Shown here in pieces: positions 11,595-23,690 of a stretch of DNA of 64,000 bases. The notes under the pieces are model-generated. The model ran no database searches, was not told the origin of the DNA, and saw nothing but the letters and a program-made list of their open reading frames with translations. The stretch spans positions 615,001-679,000 of the forward strand of contig NW_027192673.1 in the NCBI RefSeq assembly GCF_949987515.2. Direction: 5' to 3'. Each line of letters starts with the position of its first letter. Positions within the stretch are counted from its first letter, which is position 1. The position numbers and the translations under genes are program-made. The stretch is from Delphinus delphis. Its lineage: Eukaryota > Chordata > Mammalia > Artiodactyla > Delphinidae.

Positions 11595-12390
11595 CCAAGC
11601 AAGCTTGCAAAGGAAATCTGCACTACAATGAAGTCTCACTTACCCCCGGTCAAAAGGGCCATCTGAAAAAAGTGTAAAATCCAGAAAGGCAGGACAGGCC
11701 ATGGAGAACTGGGAGCCTTGTTATGCTGATGGGCGGGATGTAAATTGCCAACAGACACTCGGGAGAAGTGTATGGTGTTTCCTGAAACATCTAAAAAACA
11801 AAGCAACAGAGCCTAGGGCACTTCCACTTATGGTCCTATAGCTTAGGGAAATTAAAATCAAAAAGACACAGCCACCCCAAAGTTTGGGACGCCTCTGTTT
11901 ACAAGAACCTTGTTTACCGTACAAGTTCAATATCACAGAAAGTGAAAAATGGATAAAGAACTTGTGGTACTTACGTACAATGCAGTATCACTCAGCAATG
12001 AAATCTATGTCATCAGGCCCGTAGCAGCATAATGAGTGGATTCAGGTACGATGATTCTAACTGAAATAAGTCACACAGAAAAAGAAACATCATAAGATAT
12101 CAGTAATACACGGAATGTAAACTTCGCTACAGAGGAACTGAATTCCAAAACAGAACAGGGTCTCAAATTTAGAAAACCAACTTATGCTTGCTTAAGGGGA
12201 AAGGTGAGTTGGGGTGCTGCATAAAACCAGAGATTGAAATGAGCACAGATAAAGTTCCTTAAGCCAAATATGGAATAGACAAGAGCTACTCCTTGCTCAA
12301 CGAAATGGACTCAACACCCCATATTAAACGCCTAAGAATGTACCTGACTAGTAAGTATCTTAAAACCTATGGATTGCTATGTCTCCGAAA
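11595..12390 (+). mobile_element. Decayed L1 3' end (ORF2 C-terminus plus 3' UTR) in U8; equivalent segment in every monomer
   Basis: Directly after the palindrome the plus strand follows mammalian L1 ORF2 near its end. Visible landmarks are 'actacaatgaagtctcac', 'gatgtaaattg', 'aatcaaaaagacacagccac', 'aaatggataaagaac', 'gtatcactcagcaatgaaat' and 'ctgaaataagtcacacag'. These fall in the order and spacing expected for L1 ORF2 and continue into sequence like the cetartiodactyl L1 3' UTR ('acttatgcttgcttaagg' onward). Translated in the QKDT frame, the segment gives N-Q-K-D-T-A-T-P-K-F followed by L-F-T, matching the L1 C-terminal pattern. Stops and frameshifts abolish coding. The boundary near 12,390 is approximate. 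Identification is by recollection of L1 consensus; established literature links this satellite to L1. Confidence 0.82.
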
Positions 12391-12634
12391 GAGAATCAAG
12401 CGTGTGTACAGGGGCATAAACGCAGCAGTGATAGGATTGGAGAGGTTCGGTGAGCAAATGAAGACCCTTTGAAATCATATTGCATGGTACCCATTACATG
12501 GGTCTCAACTCTCCAGGTTTAAGGTATTCTTCCTTCAGCTAAATCATGCATGTGGAACCCAGAGTATGATCAACCGTGTGAACGGGAGACGTGTTCAAAT
12601 ATGTCTCAGTTTTCCTCCCCTGGTACTCGGGTGC

Positions 12635-14213
12635 AACATTCCAGACGCTTTAATAACACTCTCCTCACTTGGAGAGTCAGCGCCTTTAACCTCCTGTTTG
12701 GCCCAGTTTGCAATTTCTGCGGAAGATGAACAGGAATAGGGAGAACCAATGAGAGACTAGCTGGAGGTGTCTGGACGGGCAAATTTAACTCTCATTTCCC
12801 ACCAGGAAGAGGAAATAACCAAAGGCTCAGCATGCCGTGCCGGAACCAGATTAGGGCCTGAAGCCATCCTGCGGTGTTGTGGCCAGCACACAAGAAAGCG
12901 AGTTGAAGAAAGGAGCTCAGGGGCACTGTAATTCACAAACCTGCAGAGTTATAAATGACAGCTATCGTCCAAAAATATACTGAAGTAAGGCTGCCAAAGG
13001 ACTTGAAAGCGGGGCAGAATTGCAGGAAACCGATTTCAGGAGGTAGACTGCAATTGCATTGAAAGCATAGGAAAAGAGGCAGAACGTCCACAATGATGCA
13101 CTTGGCCAAAAAGGGCGTATGCGTTTTTTCCTGAATATATTCAGGAAAAAACGCATACGCCCTTTTTGGCCAACCAAGCAAGCTTGCAAAGGAAATCTGC
13201 ACTACAATGAAGTCTCACTTCCCCCCGGTCAAAAGGGCCATCTGCAAAATGTGTAAAATCCAGAAAGGCAGGACAGGCCATGGAGAACTGGGAGCCTTGT
13301 TATGCTGATGGGCGGGATGTAAATTGCCAACAGACACTCGGGAGAAGTGTATGGTGTTTCCTGAAACATCTAAAAAACAAAGCAACAGAGCCTAGGGCAC
13401 TTCCACTTATGGTCCTATAGCTTAGGGAAATTAAAATCAAAAAGACACAGCCACCCCAAAGTTTGGGACACCTCTGTTTACAACAACCTCGTTTACCGTA
13501 CAAGTTCAATATCACAGAAAGTGAAAAATGGATAAAGAACTTGTGGTATTTACGTACAGTGCAGTATCACTCAGCAATGAAATCTATGTCATCAGGCCCG
13601 TAGCAGCATAATGAGTGGATTCAGGTACGATGATTCTAACTGAAATAAGTCACACAGAAAAAGAAACATCATAAGATATCACTAATACACGGAATGTAAA
13701 ATTGGCTACACAGGAACTGAATTCCAAAACAGAACAGGGTCTCAAATTTAGAAAACCAACTTATGCTTGCTTAAGGGGAAAGGTGAGTTGGGGTGCTGCA
13801 TAAAACCAGAGATTGAAATGAGCACAGATAAAGTTCCTTAAGCCAAATATGGAATAGACAAGAGCTACTCCTTGCTCAATGAAATGGACTCAACACCCCA
13901 TATTAAACGCCTAAGAATGTACCTGACTAGTAAGTATCTTAAAACCTATGGATTGCGATGTCTCCAAAAGAGAATCAAGCGTGTGTACAGGGGCATAAAT
14001 GCAGCAGTGATAGGATTGGAGAGGTTCGGTGAGCAAATGAAGACCCTTTGAAGACATATTGCATGGTACCCATTCCACGGGTCTCAACTCTCCAGGTTTA
14101 AGGTATTCTTCCTTCAGCTAAAACATGCATGTGGAACCCAGAGTATGATCAACCGTGTGAATGGGAGACGTGTTCAAATATGTCTCAGTTTTCCTCCCCA
14201 GGTACTCGGGTGC
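12635..14213 (+). repeat. Satellite monomer U9 (1,579 bp, subfamily I)
   Basis: Subfamily I with a perfect hairpin at 13,102-13,173. A one-base loss in 'ctgccaaagg' (near 12,995) upstream of the hairpin accounts for the shorter length. Confidence 0.95.
13102..13173. repeat. 72-bp perfect palindrome of U9
   Basis: Same element as in U8; both 36-base arms are intact and fully complementary. Confidence 0.9.
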
Positions 14214-15792
14214 AACATTCCAGATGCTTTACTAACACTCTCCCCACTTGGAGAGTCAGCGCCTTTAAACTCCTGTTTGGCCCAGTTTGCAATTTCTGCG
14301 GAAGATGAACAAGAATAGGGAGAACCAATGAGAGACTAGCTGGAGGTGTCTGGACGGGCAAATTTAACTCTCATTTCCCACCAGGAAGAGCAATTAACCA
14401 AAGGCTCAGCGTGCCGTGCCGGAACCACATTAGGGCCTGAAGCCATCCTGCGGTGTTGCGGCCAGCTCAAAAGAAAGCGAGTTGAAGAAAGGAGCTCAGG
14501 GGCACTGTAATTCACAAACATGCAGAGTTATAAATGACAGCTATCGTCCAAAAATATACTGAAGTAAGGCTGCCAAGAGGACTTGAAAGCGGGGCAGAAT
14601 TGCAGGAAACCGATTTCAGGAGGTAGACTGGAATTGCATTGAAAGCTTAGGAATAGAGGCAGAACGTCCACAATGATGCACTTGGCCAAAAAGGGCGTAT
14701 GCGTTTTTTCCTGAATATATTCAGGAGAAAATGCATACGCCCTTTTTGGCCAACCAAGCAAGCTTGCAAAGGAAATCTGCACTACAATGACGTCTCACTT
14801 CCCCCCGGTCAAAAGGGCCATCTGAATTAAGGGTAAAATCCAGAAAGGCAGGACAGGCCATGGAGAACTGGGAGCCTTGTTATGCTGATGGGCGGGATGT
14901 AAATTGCCAACAGACACTCGGGAGAAGTGTATGGTGTTTCCTGAAACATCTAAAAAACAAAGCAACAGAGCCTAGAGCACTTCCACTTATGGTCCTATAG
15001 CTTAGGGAAATTAAAATCAAAAAGACACAGCCACCCCAAAGTTTGGGACGCCTCTGTTTACAAGAACCTCGTTTACAGTACAAGTTCAACATCGCAGAAA
15101 GTGAAAAATGGATAAAGAACTTGTGGTATTTACTTACAAATCAATATCACTCAGCAATGAAATCTATGACATCAGGCCCTTAGCAGCACAATGAGTGGAT
15201 TCAGGTATGATGATTCTAACTGAAATAAGTCACACAGAAAAAGAAACATCATAAGATATCAGTAATACACGGAATGTAAACTTGGCTACACAGGAACTGA
15301 AATACAGAACAGAAGAGGGTCTCAAATTTAAAAACCAACTTATGCTTGCTTAAGGGGAAAGGTGAGTTGGGGTGCTGCATAAAACCAGAGATTGAAATGA
15401 GCACAGATAAAGTTCCTTAAGCCAAATATGGAATAGACAAGAGCTATTCCTTGCTCAACGAAATGGACTCAACACCGCATATTAAACGCCTAAGAATGTA
15501 CCTGACTAGTAAGTATCTTAAAACCTATGGATTGCTATGTCTCCGAAAGAGAATCAAGCATGTGTACAGGGGCATAAACGCAGCAGTGATAGGATTGGAG
15601 AGGTTCGGTGAGCAAATGAAGACCCTTTGAAGTCATATTGCATGGTACCCATTGCACGGGTTTCAATTACCCAGGTTTAAGGTATTCTTCCTTCCGCTAA
15701 AACATGCATGTGGAACGTAGAGTATGATCAACCATGTGATCGGGAGATGTGTTCAAATATATCTCAGTTTTCGTACCCTGGTACTCGGGTGC
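14214..15792 (+). repeat. Satellite monomer U10 (1,579 bp, subfamily II)
   Basis: Subfamily II. Hairpin 14,682-14,753 has right-arm changes (caggagaaaatgc) that break pairing. One base is lost in 'caaatttaaaaacc' (near 15,325-15,340). Confidence 0.95.
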
Positions 15793-17372
15793 AACATTCC
15801 AGATGCTTTACTAACACTCTCTCGACTTGGAGAATCAGTCCCTTTAACCTCCTGTTTGGCCCAGTTTGCAATTTCTGCGGAAGATGAACAGGAATAGGGA
15901 GAACCAATGAGAGACTAGCTGGAGGTGTCTGGACGGGCAAATTTAACTCTCATTTCCCACCAGGAAGAGGAAATAACCAAAGGCTCAGCGTGCTGTGTCG
16001 GAACCAGATGAGGGCCTGAAGCCATCCTGCGATGTTGTGGCCAGCTCAAAAGAAAGCGAGTTGAAGAAAGGAGCTCAGGGGCACTGTAATGCACAAACCT
16101 GCAGAGTTATAAATGACAGCTATCGTCCAAAAATATACTGAAGTAAGGCTGCCAAGAGGACTTGAAAGCGGGGCAGAATTGCAGGAAACCGATTTCAGGA
16201 GGTAGACTGGAATTGCATTGAAAGCATAGGAAAAGAGGCAGAACGTCCACAATGATGCACTTGGCCAAAAGGGCGTATGCGTTTTTTCCTGAATATATTC
16301 AGGAATAAACACATACGCCCTTTTTGGCCAACCAAGCAAGCTTGCAAAGGAAATCTGCACTACAATGAAGTCTCACTTCCCCCCGGTCAAAAGGGCCATC
16401 TGAAAAAAGTGTAAAATCCAGAAAGGCAGGACAGGCCATGGAGAACTGGGAGCCTTGTTATGCTGATGGGCGGGATGTAAATTGCCAACAGACACTCGGG
16501 AAAAGTGTATGGTGTTTCCTGAAACATCTAAAAAACAAAGCAACAGAGCCTAGGGCACTTCCACTTATGGTCCTATAGCTTAGGGGAAATTAAAATCAAA
16601 AAGACAAAGCCACCCCAAAGTTTGCGACGCCTCTGTTTACAACAACCTCGTTTACCGTACAAGTTCAATATCACAGAAAGTGAAAAATGGATAAAGAAGT
16701 TGTGGTACTTACGTACAGTGCAGTATCACTCAGCAATGAAATCTATGTCATCAGGCCCGTAGCAGCATAATGAGTGGATTCAGGTATGATGATTCTAACT
16801 GAAATAAGTCACACAGAAAAAGAAACATCATAAGATATCACTAATACACGGAATGTAAACTTGGCTACACAGGAACTGAATTCCAAAACAGAACAGGGTC
16901 TCAAATTTAGAAAACCAACTTATGCTTTCTTAAGGGGAAAGGTGAGTTGGGGTGCTTCATAAAACCAGAGATTGAAATGAGCACAGATAAAGTTCCTTAA
17001 GCCAAATATGGAATAGACAAGAGCTACTCCTTGCTCAATGAAATGGACTCAACACCCCATATTAAACGCCTAAGAATGTACCTGACTAGTAAGTATCTTA
17101 AAACCTATGGATTGCTATGTCTCCAAAAGAGAATCAAGCGTGTGTACAGGGGCATAAACGCAGCAGTGATAGGATTGGAGAGGTTCGGTGAGCAAATGAA
17201 GACCCTTTGAAGTCATATTGCATGGTACCCATTCCACGGGTCTCCACTCTCCAGGTTTAAGGTATTCTTCCTTCAGCTAAAACATGCATGTGGAACCCAG
17301 AGTATGATCAACCGTGTGAACGGGAGATGTGTTCAAATATGTCTCAGTTTTCCTCCCCTAGTACTCGGGTGC
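15793..17372 (+). repeat. Satellite monomer U11 (1,580 bp, subfamily I)
   Basis: Subfamily I. Hairpin 16,261-16,331 is one base short in the left arm and has right-arm changes (caggaataaacac). A one-base gain in 'gcttaggggaaatt' restores the overall length. It shares the 'ctgtgtcggaacc' variant with U1, U6, U37 and U41. Confidence 0.95.
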
Positions 17373-18950
17373 AACATTCCAGACGCTTTACTAACACTCT
17401 CCCCACTTGGAGAGTCAGCGCCTTTAACCTCCTGTTTGACCCAGTTTGCAATTTCTGCGGAAGATGAACAGGAATAGGGAGAACCAATGAGAGACTAGCT
17501 GGAGGTGTCTGGACGGGCAAATTTAACTCTCATTTCCCACCAGGAAGAGGAAATAACCAAAGGCTCAGCGTGCCGTGCCGGAACCAGATTAGGGCCTGAA
17601 GCCATCCTGCGGGGTTGCGGCCACCTCACAAGAAAGCGAGTTGAAGAAAGGAGCTCAGGGGCACTGTAATTCACAAACCTGCAGAGTTATAAATGACAGC
17701 TATCGTCCAAAAATATACTGAAGTAAGGCTGCCAAGAGGACTTGAAAGCGGGGCAGAATTGCAGGAAACCGATTTCAGGAGGTAGACTGGAATTGCATTG
17801 AAAGCATAGGAATAGAGGCAGAACGTCCACAATGATACACTTGGCCAAAAAGGGCGTATGCGTTTTCTCCTGAATATATTCAGGAGAAAACGCATACGCC
17901 CTTTTTGGCAAACCAAGCAAGCTTGCAAAGGAAATCTGCACTACAATGAAGTCTCACTTCCCCCGGGTCAAAAGGGCCATCTGAATAAAGGGTAAAATCC
18001 AGAAAGGCAGCACAGGCCATGGAGAACTGGGAGCCTTGTTATGCTGATGGGCGGGATGTAAATTGCCAAGAGACACTAGGGAGAAGTGTATGGTGTTTCC
18101 TGAAACATCTAAAAAACAAAGCAACAGAGCCTAGGGCACTTCCACTTATGGTCCTATAGCTTAGGGAAATTAAAATAAAAAGACACAGCCACCCCAAAGT
18201 TTGGGACGTCTCTGTTTACAAGAACCTCCTTTACAGTACAAGTTCATCATCGCAGAAAGTGAAAAATGGATAAACAACTTGTGGTATTTACTTACAAAGC
18301 AATATCACTCAGCAATGAAATCTATGTCATCAGGCCCTTAGCAGCACAATGAGTGGATTCAGGTATGATGATTCTAACTGAAATAAGTCACACAGAAAAA
18401 GAAACATCATAAGATATCTGTAATATACGGAATGTAAACTTGGCTACACAGGAACTGAATTACAGAACAGAACAGGGTCTCAAATTTAGAAAACCAACTT
18501 ATGCTTGCTTAAGGGGAAAGGTGAGTTGGGGTGCTGCATAAAACCAGAGATTGAAATGAGCACAAATAAAGTTCCTTAAGGCAAATATGGAATAGACAAG
18601 TGGTACACCTTGCTCAACGAAATGGACTCAACACCGCATATTAAACGCCTCAGAATGTACCTGAGTAGTAAGTATCTTAAAACCTATGGATTGTTATGTC
18701 TCCGAAAGAGAATCAAGCATGTGTACAGGGGCATAAACACAGCAGTGATACGATTGGAGAGGTTCGGTGAGCAAATGAAGACCCTTTGAAATCATATTGC
18801 ATGGTACCCACTACACGGGTCTCAACTCTCCAGGTTTAAGGTATTCTTCCTTCAGCTAAAACATGCATGTGGAACCCAGAGTATGATCAACCATGTGAAC
18901 GGGAGACGTGTTCAAAATGTCTCAGTTTTCCGAGCCTGGTACTCGGGTGC
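17373..18950 (+). repeat. Satellite monomer U12 (1,578 bp, subfamily II)
   Basis: Subfamily II. Hairpin 17,841-17,912 carries a T-to-C change in the left arm (ttttctcctg) exactly opposite an A-to-G change in the right arm (caggagaaaa), so pairing is kept. The outer end reads ggcaaa instead of ggccaa. Confidence 0.95.
17841..17912. repeat. Palindrome of U12 with a paired double change
   Basis: The left arm has C for T (cgttttctcctg) and the right arm has G for A at the opposing position (caggagaaaacg), so the core stem stays complementary. Units U2, U10, U30, U33 and U37 have only the right-arm change. The outer right end is mutated (ggcaaa). Confidence 0.85.
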
Positions 18951-20530
18951 AACATTCCAGATGCTTTACTAACACTCTCCCCACTTGGAGAGTCTGCACC
19001 TTTAACCTCCTGTTTGGCCCAGTTTGCAATTTCTGCGGAAGATGAACAGGAATAGGGAGAACCAATAAGAGACTAGATGGAGGTGTCTGGACGGGCAAAT
19101 TTAACTCTCAATTCCCATGAGGAAGAGGAAATAACCAAAGGCTCAGCGTGCCGAGCCGGAAACAGATTAGGGCCTGAAGCCATCCTGCGGTGTTGCGGCA
19201 AGCTCAAAAGAAAGCGAGTTGAAGAAAGGAGCTCAGGGGCACTGTAATTCACAAACCTGCAGAGTTATAAATGACAGCTATCGTCCAAAAATATACTGAA
19301 GTAAGGCTGCCAAGAGGACTTGAAACCGGGGCAGAATTGCAGGAAACCGATTTCAGGAGGTAGACTGGAATTGCATTGAAAGCATAGGAAAAGAGGCAGA
19401 ACGCCCACAATGATGCACTTGGCCAAAAAGTGCGTATGCGTTTTTTCCTGAATATATTCAGGAAAAAACGCATACGCCCTTTTTGGCCAACCAAGCAAGC
19501 TTGCAAAGGAAATCTGCACTACAATGAAGTCTCACTTCCCCCCGGTCAAAAGGGCCATCTGAAAAAAGTGTAAAATCCAGAAAGGCAGGACAGGCCATGG
19601 AGAACTGGGAGCCTTGTTATGCTGATGGGCGGGATGTAAATTGCCAACAGACACTCAGGAGAAGTGTATGGTGTTTCCTAAAACATCTAAAAAACAAAGC
19701 AACAGAGCCTAGGGCACTTCCACTTATGGTCCTATAGCTTAGGGAAATTAAAATCAAAAAGACACAGCCACCCCAAAGTTTGGGATGCCTCTGTTTACAA
19801 GAACCTCCTTTACAGTACAAGTTCAACATCACAGAAAGTGAAAAATGGATAAAGAAGTTGTGGTATTTACTTACAAAGCAATATCACTCAGCAATGAAAT
19901 CTATGTCATCAGGCCTTTAGCAGCACAATGAGTGGATTCAGGTATGATGATTCTAACTGAAATAAGTCACACAGAAAAAGAAACATCATAAGATATCAGT
20001 AATACATGGAATGTAAACTTGGCTACACAGGAACTGAATTCCAAAACAGAACTGGGTCTCAAATTTAGAAAACCAACTTATGCTTGCTTAAGGGGAAAGG
20101 TGGGTTGGGGTGCTTCATAAAACCAGAGATTGAAATGAGCACAGATAAAGTTCCTTAAGCCAAATATGGAATAGACAAGAGCTACTCCTTGCTCAACGAA
20201 ATGGACTCAACACCCCATATTAAACGCCTAAGAATGTACCTGACTAGTAAGTATCTTAAAACCTATGGATTGCTATGTCTCCAAAAGAGAATCAAGCGTG
20301 TGTACAGGGACATAAACGCAGCAGTGATAGGATTGGAGAGGTTCGGTGAGCAAATGAAGACCCTTTGAATTCATATTGCATGGTACCCATTCCACGGGTC
20401 TCAACTCTCCAGGTTTAAGGTATTCTTCCTTCAGCTAAAACATGCATGTGGGACCTAGAGTATGATCAACCATGTGATCGGGAGACGTGTTCAAATATGT
20501 CTCAGTTTTCGTACCCTGGTACTCGGGTGC
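18951..20530 (+). repeat. Satellite monomer U13 (1,580 bp, II-to-I recombinant)
   Basis: Subfamily II over most of the L1 segment, then subfamily I 'ccaaaacag' near 20,040. Hairpin 19,419-19,490 has one mismatch (aaaagtgcg). First of nineteen consecutive units that are exactly 1,580 bp. Confidence 0.95.
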
Positions 20531-22110
20531 AACATTCCAGACGCTTTACTAACACTCTCCCGACTTGGAGAGTCAGCGCCTTTAAACTCCTGTTTGGCCC
20601 AGTTTGCAATTTCTGCAGAAGATGAACAGGAATAGGGAGAACCAATGAGAGACTAGCTGGAGGTGTCTGGACAGGCAAATTTAACTCTCATTTCCCACCA
20701 GGAAGAGGAATTAACCAAAGGCTCAGCGTGCCGTGCCAGAACCAGATTAGGGCCTGAAGCCATCCTGCGGTGTTGCGGCCAGCTCAAAAGAAAGCGAGTT
20801 GAAGAAAGGAGCTCAGGGGCACTGTAATTCACAAACCTGCAGAGTTATAAATGACAGCTATCGTCCAAAAATATACTGAAGTAAGGCTGCCAAGAGGACT
20901 TGAAAGCGGGGCAGAATTGCAGGAAACCGATTTCAAGAGGTAGACTGGAATTGCATTGAAAGCATATGAAAAGAGGCAGAACGTCCACAATGATGCACTT
21001 GGCCAAAAAGGGCGTATGCGTTTTTTCCTGAATATATTCAGGAAAAAATGCATACGCCCTTTTTGGCCAACCAAGCAAGCTTGCAAAGGAAATCTGCACT
21101 ACAATGAAGTCTCACTTCCCCCCGGTCAAAAGGGCCATCTGAAAAAAGTGTAAAATCCAGAAAGGCAGGACAGGCCATGGAGAACTGGGAGCCTTGTTAT
21201 GCTGATGGGCGGGATGTAAATTGCCAACAGACACTCGGGAGAAGTGTATGGTGTTTCCTGAAACATCTAAAAAACAAAGCAACAGAGCCTAGGGCACTTC
21301 CACTTATGGTCCTATAGCTTAGGGAAATTAAAATCAAAAAGACACAGCCACCCCAAAGTTTGGGACGCCTCTGTTTAAAAGAACCTCGTTTACCTTACAA
21401 GTTTAATATCACAGAAAGTGAAAAATGGATAAAGAACTTGTGGTACTTACGTACAATGCAGTATCACTCAGCAATGAAATCTATGTCATCAGGCCCGTAG
21501 CAGCATAATGAGTGGATTCAGGTACGATGATTCTAACTGAAATAAGTCACACAGAAAAAGAAACATCATAAGATATCACTAATACACGGAATGTAAACTT
21601 GGCTACACAGGAACTGAATTCCAAAACAGAACAGAGTCTCAAATTTAGAAAACCAACTTATGCTTGCTTAAGGGGAAAGGTGAGTTGGGGTGCTGCAAAA
21701 AACCAGAGATTGAAATGAGCACAGATAAAGTTCCTTAAGCCAAATATGGAATAGACAAGAGCTACTCCTTGCTCAACGAAATGGACTCAACACCGCATAT
21801 TAAACGCCTAAGAATGTACCTGACTAGTAAGTATCTTAAAACCTATGGATTGCTATGTCTCTGAAAGAGAATCAAGCGTGTGCACAGGGGCATAAACGAA
21901 GCAGTGATAGGATTGGAGAGGTTCGGTGAGCAAATGAAGACCCTTTGAAGTCATATTGCATGGTACCCATTCCACGGGTTTCAACTCTCCAGGTTTAAGG
22001 TATTCTTCCTTCAGCTAAAACATGCATGTGGAACCCAGAGTATGATCAACCATGTGATCGGGAGACGTGTTCACATATGTCTCAGTTTTTGTACCCTGGT
22101 ACTCGGGTGC
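20531..22110 (+). repeat. Satellite monomer U14 (1,580 bp, subfamily I)
   Basis: Subfamily I. Hairpin 20,999-21,070 has one mismatch (ggaaaaaatgc). It carries a private 'ctgtttaaaagaacc' variant near 21,370. Confidence 0.95.
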
Positions 22111-23690
22111 AACATTCCAGATGCTTTACTAACACTCTCCCTACTTGGAGAGTCTGTCCCTTTAATCTCCTGTTTGGCCCAGTTTGCAATTTCTTCGGAA
22201 GATGAACAGGAATAGGGAGAACCAATGAGAGACTAGCTGGAGGTGTCTGGACGGGCAAATTTAACTCTCATTTCCCACCAGGAAGAGGAATTAACCAAAG
22301 GCTCAGCGTGCCGTGCCGGAACCAGATTAGGGCCTGAAGCCATCCTGCGGTGTTGCGGCCAGCTCAAAAGAAAACGAGTTGAAGAAAGGAGCTCAGGGGC
22401 ACTGTAATTCACAAACCTGCAGAGTTATAAATGACAGCTATCGTCCAAAAATATACTAAAGTAAGGCTGCCAAGAGGACTTGAAAGCGGGGCAGAATTGC
22501 AGGAAACCAATTTCAGGAGGTAGACTGGAATTGCATTGAAAGCATAGGAAAAGAGGCAGAACGTCCACAAGGATGCACTTGGCCAAAAAGGGCGTATGCG
22601 TTTTTTCCTGAATATATTCAGGAAAAAACGCATACGCACTTTTTGGCCAACCAAGCAAGCTTGCAAAGGAAATCTGCACTACAATGAAGTCTCACTTCCC
22701 CCCGGTAAAAAGGGCCATCTGAAAAAAGTGTAAAATCCAGAAAGGCAGGACAGGCCATGGAGAACTGGGAGCCTTGTTATGCTGATGGGCGGGATGTAAA
22801 TTGCCAACAGACACTCGGGAGAAGTGTATGGTGTTTCCTGAAACATCTAAAAAACAAAGCAACAGAGCCAAGGGCACTTCCACTTATGGTCCTATAACTT
22901 AGGGAAATTAAAATCAAAAAGACACAGCCACCCCAAAGTTTGGGACGCCTCTGTTTACAAGAACCTCGTTTACCGTACAAGTTCAATATCACAGAAAGTG
23001 AAAAATAGATAATGAACTTGTGGTACTTACGTACAATGCAGTATCACTCAGCAATGAAATCTATGTCATCAGGCCCGTAGAAGCACAATGAGTGGATTCA
23101 GGTACAATGATTCTAACTGAAATAAGTCACACAGAAAAAGAAACATCATAAGATATCACTAATACACAGAATGTAAACTTGGCTACACAGGAACTGAATT
23201 CCAAAACAGAACAGGGTCTCAAATTTAGAAAACCAACTTATGCTTGCTTAAGGGGAAAGGTGAGTTGGGGTGCTGCATAAAACCAGAGATTGAAATGAGC
23301 ACAGATAAAGTTCCTTAAGCCAAATATGGAATAGACAAGAGTTACTCCTTGCTCAACGAAATGGACTCAATACCCCATATTAAACGCCTAAGAATGTACC
23401 TGACTAGTAAGTATCTTAAAACCTATGGATTGCTATGTCTCCAAAAGAGAATCAAGCGTGTGTACAGGGGCATAAACGCAGCAGTGATAGGATTGGAGAG
23501 GTTCGGTGAGCAAATGAAGATCCTTTGAAGTCATATTGCATGGTACCCATTACACGGGTTTCAACTACCCAGGTTTAAGGTATTCTTCCTTCAGCTAAAA
23601 CATGCATGTGGAACCCAGAGTATGATCAACTGTGTGAACGGGAGACGTGTTCAAATATGTCTCAGTTTTCCTCCCCTGGTACTCGGGTGC
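22111..23690 (+). repeat. Satellite monomer U15 (1,580 bp, subfamily I)
   Basis: Subfamily I. Hairpin 22,579-22,650 has one mismatch (cgcactttttgg), shared with the following unit U16. Confidence 0.95.

Larger units (their letters stand above)
11055..12634 (+). repeat. Satellite monomer U8 (1,580 bp, subfamily I, reference unit)
   Basis: Subfamily I unit with a perfect hairpin (11,523-11,594), used here as the reference for monomer anatomy. Its 'ggcttccaagagg' (near 11,409) and 'cacttacccccgg' variants are otherwise seen only in U41, so the right part of U41 descends from a U8-like copy. Confidence 0.95.

Noticed and set aside
11595..12390. Active L1 element
   Set aside because: Only the 3' end is present, with stop codons, frameshifts and heavy divergence; there is no 5' UTR, ORF1, endonuclease or reverse transcriptase domain.
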